A stretch of 47,069 bases of DNA. Origin: Paenibacillus sp. Root444D2. GTDB taxonomy: Bacteria > Bacillota > Bacilli > Paenibacillales > NBRC-103111. Every line of letters starts with the position of its first letter. The stretch's first letter is position 1. The stretch is from positions 265,834-312,902 of the forward strand of contig NZ_LMEO01000052.1 of the NCBI RefSeq assembly GCF_001426375.1. Direction: 5' to 3'. Positions 1-8,002 of the stretch are shown one piece after another. The position numbers and the translations under genes are program-made. Under the pieces are notes generated by a model that saw only the letters and a list, made by a program, of their open reading frames with translations, was not told where the DNA came from and did not search any database.

Positions 1-525
1 TTCATCGTTATACTTTCATCTACTCTGCTTTTATGTGAATTTTCCTGCTCGTAAGCATGTTTTTCATCGTTAAAGTTGGGCTTCTGCTCAAGACCAATAC
101 TTTAACGATGAATTTCATCGTTATACTTTCATCTACTCTGCTTTTATGTGAATTTTCCTGCTCGTAAGCATGTTTTTCATCGTTAAAGTTGGGCTTCTGC
201 TCAAGACCAATACTTTAACGATGAATTTCATCGTTATACTTTCATCTACTCTGCTTTTATGTGAATTTTCCTGCTCGTAAGCATGTTTTTCATCGTTAAA
301 GTTGGGCTTCTGCTCAAGACCAATATTTTAACGATTAATTTCATCGTTATACTTCCATCTACCCTGCCTTTATGTGAATTATCGTGCTCGTAAGCATGTT
401 TTTCATCGTTAAAGTTGGGCTTCTGCTCAAGACCAATACTTTAACGATGAATTTCATCGTTATATTTACATCTACTCTGCTTTTATGCAAACTCCCCTGA
501 TCGTAAGGCTGTTTTTCATAGCTAT
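1..525. repeat. 113-bp tandem repeat array, about 4.6 copies, enters from the left edge
   Basis: Units begin at 1, 114, 227, 340 and 453, an exact 113-bp period. The first three copies are nearly identical; the fourth and fifth diverge, and similarity fades near 525. Each unit holds a perfect 14-bp inverted repeat (63-76 with 99-112 in copy 1). The unit junctions form a second near-perfect palindrome, AACGATGAA-T-TTCATCGTT (104-122). A weaker palindrome is centred near 62, so palindromes alternate at about 62 and 51 bp. There are no unique spacers of the CRISPR type. The array probably continues to the left of the window. Confidence 0.95.
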
Positions 526-694
526 AGTACTGTTCCATACTAAAAAGCCCCCCCTCAAATGTGGGAGGCGCCAAACTCACTTCATGCTCACGCGGTTCTA
601 CTCTCCGTGGATACTTGCATAGCCGCTGATAATCTGAGCTGTGTTCGGCATCAAATAAGAGTCTCCAGAGACTCCCATTTTCCACACTAGCCAT
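359..694 (-). CDS. hypothetical protein, 111 codons, C-terminal third encoded by repeat DNA
   Basis: I do not recognise this product. The first 70 or so residues (up to YDQGSLHK) lie in unique DNA and have a protein-like composition. The remaining 40 are translated from the 113-bp tandem repeats and probably carry no conserved function. The start is an ATG at 694 behind a weak GAGAAG, so the ribosome-binding site is unconvincing. The reading frame may be the 5' part of a gene whose 3' end was replaced by repeat expansion, or a chance open frame. No domain, signal peptide or membrane segment is visible. It runs convergent to nothing nearby; the glycosidase operon terminator is about 100 bp upstream of it on the same strand. 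Confidence 0.25.
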   Translation of the reverse strand: MASVENGSLWRLLFDAEHSSDYQRLCKYPRRVEPREHEVSLAPPTFEGGLFSMEQYYSYEKQPYDQGSLHKSRVDVNITMKFIVKVLVLSRSPTLTMKNMLTSTIIHIKAG

Positions 695-794
695 TTCTTC
701 TCGAAATAGAAGCTTCTACGAATTCTTATTGGGCATTTCCGAACGTTTAGTCAATTATGCATTTTCTCCAATCGATACGTAGCCACGCGCAACA

Positions 795-826
795 AAAGAA
801 GACTACCTCTCTAGTTAGTCTTCTTT
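795..826 (-). terminator. intrinsic terminator of the GH30-GH42 operon
   Basis: An 11-bp perfect inverted repeat (AAAGAAGACTA at 795-805 with its complement at 816-826) sits 16 bp past the GH42 stop. On the minus strand the 3' arm runs into CTTTTGTTG. Confidence 0.75.
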
Positions 827-841
827 GTATAACCTCATCAG

Positions 842-2845
842 TTACGCTTCTTCGATAATCGCAATTCCCCAGCGAGTCAGCTCCCTGACCTCACCTTGCT
901 TCACAGCCTGTCCACTCAACAATTCTTTCCCCTCACCGTGCGGATACTTCAACGTCTCGCTACGGTCCGAGTAATTGAAATAGTAACGAATGGTCTTCCC
1001 TTGGTCATTAACGCCCGATTTAACAATAAGAGGATACTGGATATCTTGATCCTTCCCCCATAGACCGGCATCTTTGACCGTCATTTCCAACACCTTACTC
1101 ATCACGGCAGCCCTCGGCAGACAGCCAATATAAGTCACAGTGCCTTTCCCGTAGCGGTTCTTTGTAATAGCCGCATATGCTCCCCAATGAGGATGTTCAT
1201 ATGAGGCCAATACCTCTGCTGTTGTAGGAGTAAGCAGTTCCATCCATGTGTTCACGTTGTTGTCCTCCGGTCCAACTTCAAAAGGGTCACCCTTGAATGA
1301 AACAGATTTCGGCTCCACAAACATACTGTAGTGGATACCGCAAGCTTCATCGATAGCACCTGGTTGATGTGTGGTGCGGACTTTGACATTTTCGTTGGTA
1401 AAGCCACTTTTAAACGTATAGACGACATGCCCGCCATTTCGGACGAAAGCGTTCAACCGCTCAAGCAGTTCATCTGACGCTGCATATAATGCCGGAACAA
1501 GAATCAGCTCATAATTCTCCAACGCATCACTGTCCGGATGAACGATATCACAACCGATATTCATTTTATATAACTGGTCGTACATAAGCCGAACAATATC
1601 GTTATAGTTGACTTGACGCCCGGGCAGAGGGAACCATTCCATCGCCGTCAAAGCCTCATTGCTGACCAGCATCGCGGCCCGATTCGATTTTTGCAGATTC
1701 ACAAGCTGCGGCGACAATCGGTTAAAATCTCTACCGATGGTCTTAGCTTCTTCATAAACGGGATTCGACTCCAAATCGTGACTTAGCAGGCCCTTCCAGT
1801 AGGTTTCAGCTGAATTGTGGATCGAATGCCAATGCCAATAAGAGACCATGTTAGCTCCAGAGGCCAGATGGCTGAATGCCTGAAGCCTTAATTGTCCTGG
1901 GTAAGGAGTCCAGTTAGGAAAAGCTTGCGCCTGAGTTTCCAATACGAAATAATTGGTTCCTTTTAGAGAACGGGTAACGTCTCCACCAAATGAAATTTCG
2001 GTTCCTGTCAGCTCATCCTGGGACGGATGATAAATATCCACTCCGGCAATATCCAAAGACGATGACGCAGCGAAATGGTCTACATCCGGTTGAACACCGT
2101 AGGAGTAACCTCTCCACTCGAAATCAAAGTTATGCGTGACGAACTGACCTGGTCGCTTATACTCATTAACGATAGATGCTTGCCACGCCAGAAAATCGGT
2201 GACGAGCTTCCTTTGGAATCGGGCGAATTCCACCCCCAGACTGCCGTTGATCGTACCAACGACGGAAGGGAAATCCTCCCAACTGTTAATTCGGTTGCTC
2301 CAGTAGTCCAGCCCGAATTCCTGATTGAGACGTTCTAGGGTCCCGAACTTGTCTTTCATATATTTCACGAACATGAACTGGACGTTGGAACCCGCAGTTT
2401 GATAATGTTTGGTCTCGTTATCTACCTGATAACCAATAATCGCAGGGTGATTTTGAACATGACCGATCAGCTTCCGTATGATTCTTTCGGCATAAAACAA
2501 ATACGTTGGATTCGTAATATCCATAATTTGACGAGCACCGTAACGCCCTGGCCCCTTAGGAGTTACAGCCAGAACGTCAGGATGCTCCTTCACCATCCAT
2601 GTAGGAATTGCATATGTGGGAGTTCCGACAATGACCTTAATGCCGGCTTCATGCATCGCATCCAACACGCGATCTACATGAGAGAACTCGAATACCCCGT
2701 TCTGCGGTTCATGCGTACTCCATGTCGATTCGGCAATTCGCACCAAATTAATACCGGCATCCTTCATCATCTGGATATCTTGGTCCAATCGTTCATAGGG
2801 CATGTATTCTCTATAATATGCAACACCATATAGCAACTCTTTCAT
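842..2845 (-). CDS. beta-galactosidase, glycoside hydrolase family 42
   Basis: This is a 667-residue GH42 enzyme, a retaining beta-galactosidase (some members act on alpha-L-arabinopyranosides). It has the family layout: an N-terminal (beta/alpha)8 barrel to about residue 370, a trimerisation/glutaminase-like domain around 390-600, and a short C-terminal beta domain. The likely acid/base is Glu144 in QVDNET and the likely nucleophile is Glu303 in FVLETQAQ. The N-terminus (MKELLYGVAYYREYMPYERL) is typical and has no signal peptide, so the enzyme is cytoplasmic and would act on imported oligosaccharides. Its ATG overlaps the GH30 stop by 4 bp (ATGA), so the two are translationally coupled. The divergent AraC regulator at 4321 is the likely local regulator. 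Family assignment is secure; the natural substrate is not. Confidence 0.93.
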   Translation of the reverse strand: MKELLYGVAYYREYMPYERLDQDIQMMKDAGINLVRIAESTWSTHEPQNGVFEFSHVDRVLDAMHEAGIKVIVGTPTYAIPTWMVKEHPDVLAVTPKGPGRYGARQIMDITNPTYLFYAERIIRKLIGHVQNHPAIIGYQVDNETKHYQTAGSNVQFMFVKYMKDKFGTLERLNQEFGLDYWSNRINSWEDFPSVVGTINGSLGVEFARFQRKLVTDFLAWQASIVNEYKRPGQFVTHNFDFEWRGYSYGVQPDVDHFAASSSLDIAGVDIYHPSQDELTGTEISFGGDVTRSLKGTNYFVLETQAQAFPNWTPYPGQLRLQAFSHLASGANMVSYWHWHSIHNSAETYWKGLLSHDLESNPVYEEAKTIGRDFNRLSPQLVNLQKSNRAAMLVSNEALTAMEWFPLPGRQVNYNDIVRLMYDQLYKMNIGCDIVHPDSDALENYELILVPALYAASDELLERLNAFVRNGGHVVYTFKSGFTNENVKVRTTHQPGAIDEACGIHYSMFVEPKSVSFKGDPFEVGPEDNNVNTWMELLTPTTAEVLASYEHPHWGAYAAITKNRYGKGTVTYIGCLPRAAVMSKVLEMTVKDAGLWGKDQDIQYPLIVKSGVNDQGKTIRYYFNYSDRSETLKYPHGEGKELLSGQAVKQGEVRELTRWGIAIIEEA

Positions 2846-4194
2846 CGCCCATTTCCTCCACTAAAAACAATTGTATTGAACGAATCCGGTTCAAGTTCAA
2901 ATGTATATACCTTTGCTCCGTCTGATAAACAAACATTCTTTGTTTCTGCAAACGGATTGGCGATCACGACCACTTTTTCTCCGTTCGGCTTTTCAAATGC
3001 AAGCGCATTTCCGGTCCAAGGACCTTTTAACCCTATGCGTATAGATTCTGGAGAAACAAAGTGGGAGAAGTGCTTCATCACATAATATTCTGGGTTGAAA
3101 GTCGCTGCCTTGGTCGCTGGATCTACCGTGATCATCGAGTTTTGCTCCCAGCCCCACGTGCTGCGTCCCTTCGGCTCAAGCACCATGTTCCAATAGATGT
3201 AGGCATTCACGCCGTTCGTGAAATAGTGCTGATACAAATTAAAGATGTATTTAGCATAATCCCACGTATTCGTGCCGTCTCCACATTCATTTTCCGTCTG
3301 CATATAACGAAGTTCCGGATAGCTTTGAACGGTTCGCTGGATTCCATATTTTCCGGCCCACTGGTAGCCGACACCTTTAATATACTTGTAAGCATCAGGA
3401 TCACTCAGCACGGTAAAAGCATAGGCATTGAAATCAGATGACGATTTTTTCAACCATTCCTGCCAAGGTTCTGGCGCGTTAATCGTTCCCAGCCAAATTT
3501 CAGCATCAATCCCATGCTTCTCGAATGCAGGGCCCAAGTAATCTCGAATGAAATCGCGGAGCTGTTCCCCTGTCCACAAACAGGATGGGAATTTTTGATC
3601 AGCCACAACTTCGTTTTGAACGTGAATTTGATGAATCGTAATCCCTTCATTGCGGTAGGCTTCTACATATTTGACGAAATAAAGCGCATATGCCGCTAGT
3701 ATTTCCTTCTCCCAACGTAATGTGCCATAGTTATAGGCTCTAGGGAACTTCATCCAAGTTGGAGGGCTCCAAGGGGAGGCGAAAAACTTCAAATCCGGAT
3801 TATAGCTTAAGGCTTCTTTGATATATGGAATCAAATATTTCAGATCCCTTTCGATGGAGAAATGCTTCATTTCAAAATCTCCATCTGTCTCATTTAGACT
3901 ATACCACTCAAGTGCGTAATCACTGGCGCCGATCGGAAGACGGCAAATACTAAACTTATGGTCACCATCCGGGTGAAACAGCGAGTGTAAAACCTGCCCG
4001 CGTTCCTTTTCCGACAAATGAGCAAGCGCGGCGAAACCCAACTCATTGAAACATCCGCCGAAGCCCTCAACCAATTGAAATTTTTCATCTGTGAATGCAA
4101 GGTTTGCAGCGTCACTGCCATTATTAGAGACTGGCTTTTCTTGCCACACGGATTCTTTCGTACTTGATATCCACTGTATGTTAGCGTTTTCCAT
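2842..4194 (-). CDS. glycoside hydrolase family 30 (glucosylceramidase-like)
   Basis: This 450-residue protein has the GH30 organisation: a (beta/alpha)8 barrel followed by a beta-sandwich side domain (about 385-445). Visible hallmarks are EGFGGCFNELG (43-53), SPWSPPTWMK (140-149), the acid/base Glu195 in HVQNEV, and the probable nucleophile Glu301 in MQTENECG. There is no signal peptide, so it is probably intracellular, unlike secreted GH30 xylanases. GH30 includes beta-glucosidases, beta-1,6-glucanases, beta-fucosidases and xylanases, so substrate cannot be set from sequence alone. A good GGAGG lies 9 nt before the ATG at 4194. It is the first gene of an operon with the GH42 gene and is divergent from an AraC-type regulator. 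Confidence 0.9.
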   Translation of the reverse strand: MENANIQWISSTKESVWQEKPVSNNGSDAANLAFTDEKFQLVEGFGGCFNELGFAALAHLSEKERGQVLHSLFHPDGDHKFSICRLPIGASDYALEWYSLNETDGDFEMKHFSIERDLKYLIPYIKEALSYNPDLKFFASPWSPPTWMKFPRAYNYGTLRWEKEILAAYALYFVKYVEAYRNEGITIHQIHVQNEVVADQKFPSCLWTGEQLRDFIRDYLGPAFEKHGIDAEIWLGTINAPEPWQEWLKKSSSDFNAYAFTVLSDPDAYKYIKGVGYQWAGKYGIQRTVQSYPELRYMQTENECGDGTNTWDYAKYIFNLYQHYFTNGVNAYIYWNMVLEPKGRSTWGWEQNSMITVDPATKAATFNPEYYVMKHFSHFVSPESIRIGLKGPWTGNALAFEKPNGEKVVVIANPFAETKNVCLSDGAKVYTFELEPDSFNTIVFSGGNGR

Positions 4195-4245
4195 GATCTA
4201 TAGCCTCCATCCGTTTTTCGTACAACTTGATCCTTTTCTCTCTTT

Positions 4246-4269
4246 ATTATAGATTGAGAATAGATCTAT
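4246..4269 (-). promoter_or_regulatory. probable -10 and palindrome upstream of the GH30-GH42 operon
   Basis: On the minus strand a perfect TATAAT (4246-4251) lies upstream of the GH30 gene, but no good -35 is found 17 bp away. This fits an activator-dependent promoter. A perfect 10-bp palindrome ATAGATCTAT (4260-4269) covers the -20 to -30 zone and could be part of a regulator site. The link to the AraC protein is inference. Confidence 0.4.
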
Positions 4270-4320
4270 ACGCGATTGTCCAAACAACGTGAAATTTACC
4301 CAAAACCAAGGTGAACCCAT

Positions 4321-5235
4321 ATGGCTAATGAAAAACAGTATTTGTCTTGGGAAAAAGCCAATTGGCTTCCCATGTTTGATTGGAATGTCAAATTTTTTGG
4401 AGCTCACTTACAGCAAGTGGAAAACAATTGGGAAATGCCCATAGAATCTCATATTGGCTTTGAAGTTAATCTAATTCTAAAGGGCTGTCAAGAAACGGTC
4501 ATGGAAAAGAATCGTTACTTGCTGCAAGCCGGAGATATCATTCTGATTCCGCCAGGATTCAAACATGCTAACCGTTGTATATCCAGGGAAGGCATGACGT
4601 ATTTCACAGCCCATTTCAACGTAGATGACCCCCTATTTCGCCAAGAAATGATCAAAAACTCTAAGATTCTCTTCTTATCTGAAACCGAGGAAAATGGTAA
4701 ACTGCGAAAAGTTCTCGATGATTGGGTTGAAATGGCCATGCAACCTCGCGACTATACGACAACTGATCGATTTCGCTTGCAAGCTGCTTTATTTGAGTTA
4801 TTTGGAATCTTGTCTCAATTTGTCTGTCCGGCACAGGATCAGGATCAGAATGAAAGCATCCCTCCCACTTCCGTTCAGTATGCCAAAGCAATTGCTGAGG
4901 CCATCAAAGCATCCTTTAATCCATATTCACCGATAGACGAAGAAACGCTAGAAAAGAAATTTCGGATCGAGGACATTGTTTCCTCACTTGGGATCAGCTC
5001 TGGTTACGGACTTGAGGTTTTTCGCAAAGTGTTTGGGATGTCTCCCCGGCAATATTTGTCCGATCTTAAATTGCATGAAGCGAAGGTCCTCATTGCGCAG
5101 CCCGATCTACCTCTCAAAAAAATCGCCTCCTTATTGGGTTATTCTCATTTATCACATTTCAGTAGACAATTTAAACGGTGGAGTGGGATGAGCCCCTTGC
5201 AGTACCGACAATCCAAAAAAGCTGCCCATCATTAG
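4321..5235 (+). CDS. AraC family transcriptional regulator with N-terminal cupin-like sensor
   Basis: The 304-residue protein has an N-terminal AraC-binding (cupin-like) half, about residues 30-130, with the typical GDIILIPPGFKH turn near 71-82. Its C-terminal AraC/XylS DNA-binding domain covers about 215-300 (two helix-turn-helix motifs, ending GYSHLSHFSRQFKRWSGMSP). Such proteins sense a sugar with the N-terminal half and usually activate adjacent sugar genes. It is divergent from the GH30-GH42 operon across a 126-bp gap, so control of that operon is likely. The ATG at 4321 follows AAGGTG with 8-nt spacing. A terminator hairpin starts inside its last codons. Confidence 0.92.
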   Translation: MANEKQYLSWEKANWLPMFDWNVKFFGAHLQQVENNWEMPIESHIGFEVNLILKGCQETVMEKNRYLLQAGDIILIPPGFKHANRCISREGMTYFTAHFNVDDPLFRQEMIKNSKILFLSETEENGKLRKVLDDWVEMAMQPRDYTTTDRFRLQAALFELFGILSQFVCPAQDQDQNESIPPTSVQYAKAIAEAIKASFNPYSPIDEETLEKKFRIEDIVSSLGISSGYGLEVFRKVFGMSPRQYLSDLKLHEAKVLIAQPDLPLKKIASLLGYSHLSHFSRQFKRWSGMSPLQYRQSKKAAHH

Positions 5236-5243
5236 GCAGCTTT
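5218..5243 (+). terminator. intrinsic terminator overlapping the AraC stop codon
   Basis: AAAGCTGCC (5218-5226) pairs with GGCAGCTTT (5235-5243) over an 8-nt loop. The TAG stop (5233-5235) lies in the loop and 3' arm. The hairpin is followed by TCTCTTTCTC. Confidence 0.75.
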
Positions 5244-5259
5244 CTCTTTCTCTATGACA

Positions 5260-5802
5260 TTAACCGTCAAGATTGTTCCGATATTGGCTGGGAGTCATAC
5301 CCATGTACTTTTTAAAAACCTGAAAAAAGTACTTCTCGTCGTTGTAACCGACCTCATGTGCAATATCGCTTAATTTTTGACTGCGATTATTCAGCCTTTC
5401 ACAAGCATGCTCCATGCGGATTTTATGCAAATACTCCAAAAAATTTGTTTTTAATTCCTGTTTAAACAATAGATTTAAATACCCTGGTGTGATGAAGACT
5501 TCACGCGCCACCTGCGTTAGTTCTGCCAAGTTTTGCCCGAAAACTTCATTTGTGTTAATGTTTTTTTCGATGCAGAATCTATACAAGGCAAAAACCAAAG
5601 CAAGCGTTGATTTCAGAACATGCTCTTTTGAGGTGCTTTCCGGTTTTAGTGCCTCGTTAAATGCTTTTAATGATGACAAAATAGTCTTCGAATCCCCAAT
5701 CAAAACGGCTCGAAGAATGGAATTCTCTTGTGATAAGGGATATGACGTATAGACGGGATCGTCGTCTACGGTTTCTTTGTAAAATATTGTGTTGAACTTT
5801 CT
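5260..5802 (-). pseudogene. truncated AraC/YesN-type regulator (C-terminal remnant)
   Basis: A complete AraC HTH domain is encoded at the 3' end (AREVFITPGYLNLLFKQELK through YFFQVFKKYMGMTPSQYR). An ATG at 5703 would give 147 residues. However, similarity to large Paenibacillus AraC regulators continues upstream of that ATG in the same frame (VYTSYPLSQENSILRAVL, a region that usually sits just before the HTH) until a stop at 5803-5805. No receiver, sensor or transmembrane part is present. I infer a gene that lost its 5' part, with the remaining frame left open. A short DNA-binding-only protein started at 5703 cannot be ruled out, but no convincing ribosome-binding site was seen there. Confidence 0.7.
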
Positions 5803-5909
5803 CTACGTGTGGAATCAATCCCTCCGTTCCCGTCCATTCCTCCCTCACCGATAATCGGTTGAGGCGCTTTTGCATTCACATATCCCAAAACTTTTACCTT
5901 CGTGTCAAC

Positions 5910-5962
5910 ACAAAAAAAGTGGCTGTCCCAAGTGTAGATAAATCTACCTGGGACAGCCACTT
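5910..5962 (-). terminator. strong terminator, probably of the LacI/Gfo/ThuA operon
   Basis: A 14-bp perfect stem (5917-5930 with 5949-5962) contains an inner GTAGAT/ATCTAC stem. On the minus strand it is followed by a run of seven T. It lies 264 bp past the last operon gene, so the mRNA would carry the 52-bp hairpin repeats in its 3' untranslated region. Confidence 0.8.
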
Positions 5963-6013
5963 ATAGTCATTGAACTTTTGGGACATTCGAAGCAGTATTC
6001 AAACGAAGCTCAT

Positions 6014-6169
6014 ACTTCCATTGGATTTTTTCCAATGGAATTGATCTTCAGGCTTCAAAATTCGTGCTTCTATTGGAGTAACCCCAATGAAATCGACGTT
6101 TAGGGCGCTAAAACCCTACTTCCACTGGATTAACTCCAATAGAAGTAGCAGCAGACTGAGAAATTTATA
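6014..6169. repeat. three 52-bp degenerate tandem repeats, each with a hairpin
   Basis: Units start at 6014, 6066 and 6118, exactly 52 bp apart. Each opens with a palindrome of the type TTCCATTGGA-N5-TCCAATGGAA (perfect 10-bp arms in unit 1, 6016-6025 with 6031-6040). A less conserved 25-bp spacer follows; spacers 1 and 2 align as TTCAGGcttcaAAA against TTTAGGgcgctAAA. The array lies between the last operon gene and its terminator. Confidence 0.85.
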
Positions 6170-6225
6170 AGTAGGAGCTGAATTTTCCAAATATGACATA
6201 GGAACAGTCCCGCATCTAAAACTTT

Positions 6226-7320
6226 TTATAGTACCGAATCAGGTGACAGCGGGGCTGGTCTTTCACAGCTGCTTTGCATCACATAATGCTTCCCAGAGTC
6301 AGACGCGTCGTGGAAGCCATGCATTGCTTCGAGCACGTGGTACGCCAGCTCCCCATTCGCGCGATGTGCATCACTTTGGCCGCTTATCAGGGCCTCAGCC
6401 ATGGCTGCAACACCTAAACCGCGGTGGTTTTCTTTGTAACCGTGCGACAGAGGAATCGGCTCCCAATCTGAACCTCCTTTGCGAATAAGCACCTGACCGC
6501 CGAATGTATTCGGATCCGGAACACGTAAAGACCCTTGACTGCCGTAGATTTCAATGTTCGGCAGCTGAGTGCCGCCCATAATATCAAAGCTTGTTACAAG
6601 CGTTGCAATCGCTCCGCTATGGAAATCCAGTACACCCGCAATATGCGTTGGTGTTTCTACCGTTATTTTTTGCCCACGTTTCTTCTCACTAGAAATGGTG
6701 CGCTCCGGGAAACTAGCGGCAGCCGATCCGGTTACTCGGCGGATAGGACCCAGCAAAGCCACAAGCGCAGTTAAGTAGTAAGGACCCATATCGAACATAG
6801 GGCCGCCGCCTTTTGCATAATAAAATTCAGGATCCGGATGCCAATGCTCATGGCCTTTACCCATCATGAATGCCGTTGCTGCAATTGGTGTGCCAATCCA
6901 GCCGTCATTTATCAGCTTCACACACGTTTGGATACCTCCTCCGAGGAATGTATCCGGTGCACTGCCAACCAGTAATCCCTTACGGCGCGCAACTTCTAGG
7001 ATCTGCAAACCTTCTTCACGGGTAACAGCAAGCGGCTTCTCCACATACACGTGTTTACCCGCTTCCAACACTTGAATACAGACTTCGGCATGCGCTGCCG
7101 GAATCGTCAAATTAATCACAATATCAATATTCGAATCATTCAATAGCTCTTGAACCGTGTACGCATGAGGAATGCTGAATTCCTCCGCACGAGCCTTTGC
7201 TCTGTCCAAATCAATATCGGCACACGCGAGCAGCTCCAAATGCTCAAAGTTAGGAATATTTTTCATATAGGCTGCACTAATATTTCCGCAACCGATAATA
7301 CCAACTTTCTTCTTACTCAT
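6226..7320 (-). CDS. Gfo/Idh/MocA family oxidoreductase
   Basis: This is a 364-residue NAD(P)-dependent dehydrogenase of the Gfo/Idh/MocA family. An N-terminal Rossmann domain is marked by VGIIGCGNISAAYM (residues 6-19) and the diagnostic EKPLAVTREEG (about 95-105). The C-terminal alpha/beta dimerisation and substrate domain follows (GGGPMFDMGPYYLTALV near 170-186). Family members oxidise sugars, inositols or sugar-acid derivatives. It is the third structural gene of an operon with a second Gfo/Idh protein and a ThuA-like protein, a combination known from 3-keto-sugar and disaccharide catabolism. A GGGGGAAG precedes the ATG at 7320. The exact substrate is unknown. Confidence 0.93.
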   Translation of the reverse strand: MSKKKVGIIGCGNISAAYMKNIPNFEHLELLACADIDLDRAKARAEEFSIPHAYTVQELLNDSNIDIVINLTIPAAHAEVCIQVLEAGKHVYVEKPLAVTREEGLQILEVARRKGLLVGSAPDTFLGGGIQTCVKLINDGWIGTPIAATAFMMGKGHEHWHPDPEFYYAKGGGPMFDMGPYYLTALVALLGPIRRVTGSAAASFPERTISSEKKRGQKITVETPTHIAGVLDFHSGAIATLVTSFDIMGGTQLPNIEIYGSQGSLRVPDPNTFGGQVLIRKGGSDWEPIPLSHGYKENHRGLGVAAMAEALISGQSDAHRANGELAYHVLEAMHGFHDASDSGKHYVMQSSCERPAPLSPDSVL

Positions 7321-7340
7321 CTCTTACTTCCCCCTAATCA

Positions 7341-7970
7341 TTATCGTGTTGCCCACAGTAAGCCGCGACGCATTAATTCTAGTGTTTCTGGCATCCGAAC
7401 GATGTTAGCTTGGTGACCCAGCGAGTTATAATATACCTTGCCCGCTCCATAGGTTTTGGTCCAAACAACCGGCATCTCCACATCGTCAAAGTCTGTAACC
7501 GCATGTACGTGAATGGCTGGATCCACATGCATGTAATACTTTTCCGAGACAACAACGAAATCTTCCATGCCCTCCGTCAATAGATGCCCCCGATCCTTGA
7601 TTCGAACCGTATACGTAACGCCGTCATTCCCAGGATGCGCTACCCATTGACCGCCAACCATGTATTGATATTCCACTTCATTACGGAAGGAATCTCCCAT
7701 GCCGCCATGACAACCTGCAATGCCAGTTCCGCCTTCTTTTACCGCAGCGATTAACGGATTCAACTGCTCACTTTCGATTTTACCCATGGTCCATACTGGA
7801 ACGATAAGATCAACGCCCGCCAAGCGCTCTGCATCTTTGAAGCTGTCCAGTGTATCCGAAACTTCTACGCCAAAGCCTTCCTCACGCAGTAACCCTGCGA
7901 AAATACCAGCCACCTCTTCAGGCTGATGACCGTCCCAGCCACCCCACACAATCAATGCTTGTTTACTCAC
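7341..7970 (-). CDS. ThuA-like domain protein (trehalose-utilisation family)
   Basis: The 209-residue product matches the ThuA-like fold, which resembles class I glutamine amidotransferases. Features seen are IVWGGWDGHQPEEV (7-20), VPVWTMG (57-63), GIAGCHGGMGDSF (83-95) and GKVYYNSLGH (179-188). ThuA proteins are found with Gfo/Idh dehydrogenases and are implicated in 3-keto-disaccharide processing; that role is inferred from context here. The start is GTG at 7970 behind GGAGAGGGG, which is better than any internal ATG. It lies 20 bp before the downstream Gfo/Idh gene and 32 bp after the upstream one, so the three are co-transcribed. Confidence 0.9.
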   Translation of the reverse strand: MSKQALIVWGGWDGHQPEEVAGIFAGLLREEGFGVEVSDTLDSFKDAERLAGVDLIVPVWTMGKIESEQLNPLIAAVKEGGTGIAGCHGGMGDSFRNEVEYQYMVGGQWVAHPGNDGVTYTVRIKDRGHLLTEGMEDFVVVSEKYYMHVDPAIHVHAVTDFDDVEMPVVWTKTYGAGKVYYNSLGHQANIVRMPETLELMRRGLLWATR

Positions 7971-8002
7971 TGCCCAAATCCCCTCTCCCTACTTATCTAT
8001 CC

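Noticed and set aside
1..525. CRISPR array
   Set aside because: The 113-bp units are repeated whole, with no variable spacers between short constant repeats. No cas genes occur in the window.
2399..2833. 144-codon plus-strand frame opposite the GH42 gene
   Set aside because: It is antisense to the catalytic barrel of a full-length GH42 enzyme and has no ribosome-binding site.
5917..5962. End of an insertion sequence (AAGTGGCTGTCCCA resembles some IS termini)
   Set aside because: The two arms are only 18 bp apart and form a hairpin with a T run. There is no transposase, and nearby GGGACA-like words do not form matching outer ends.
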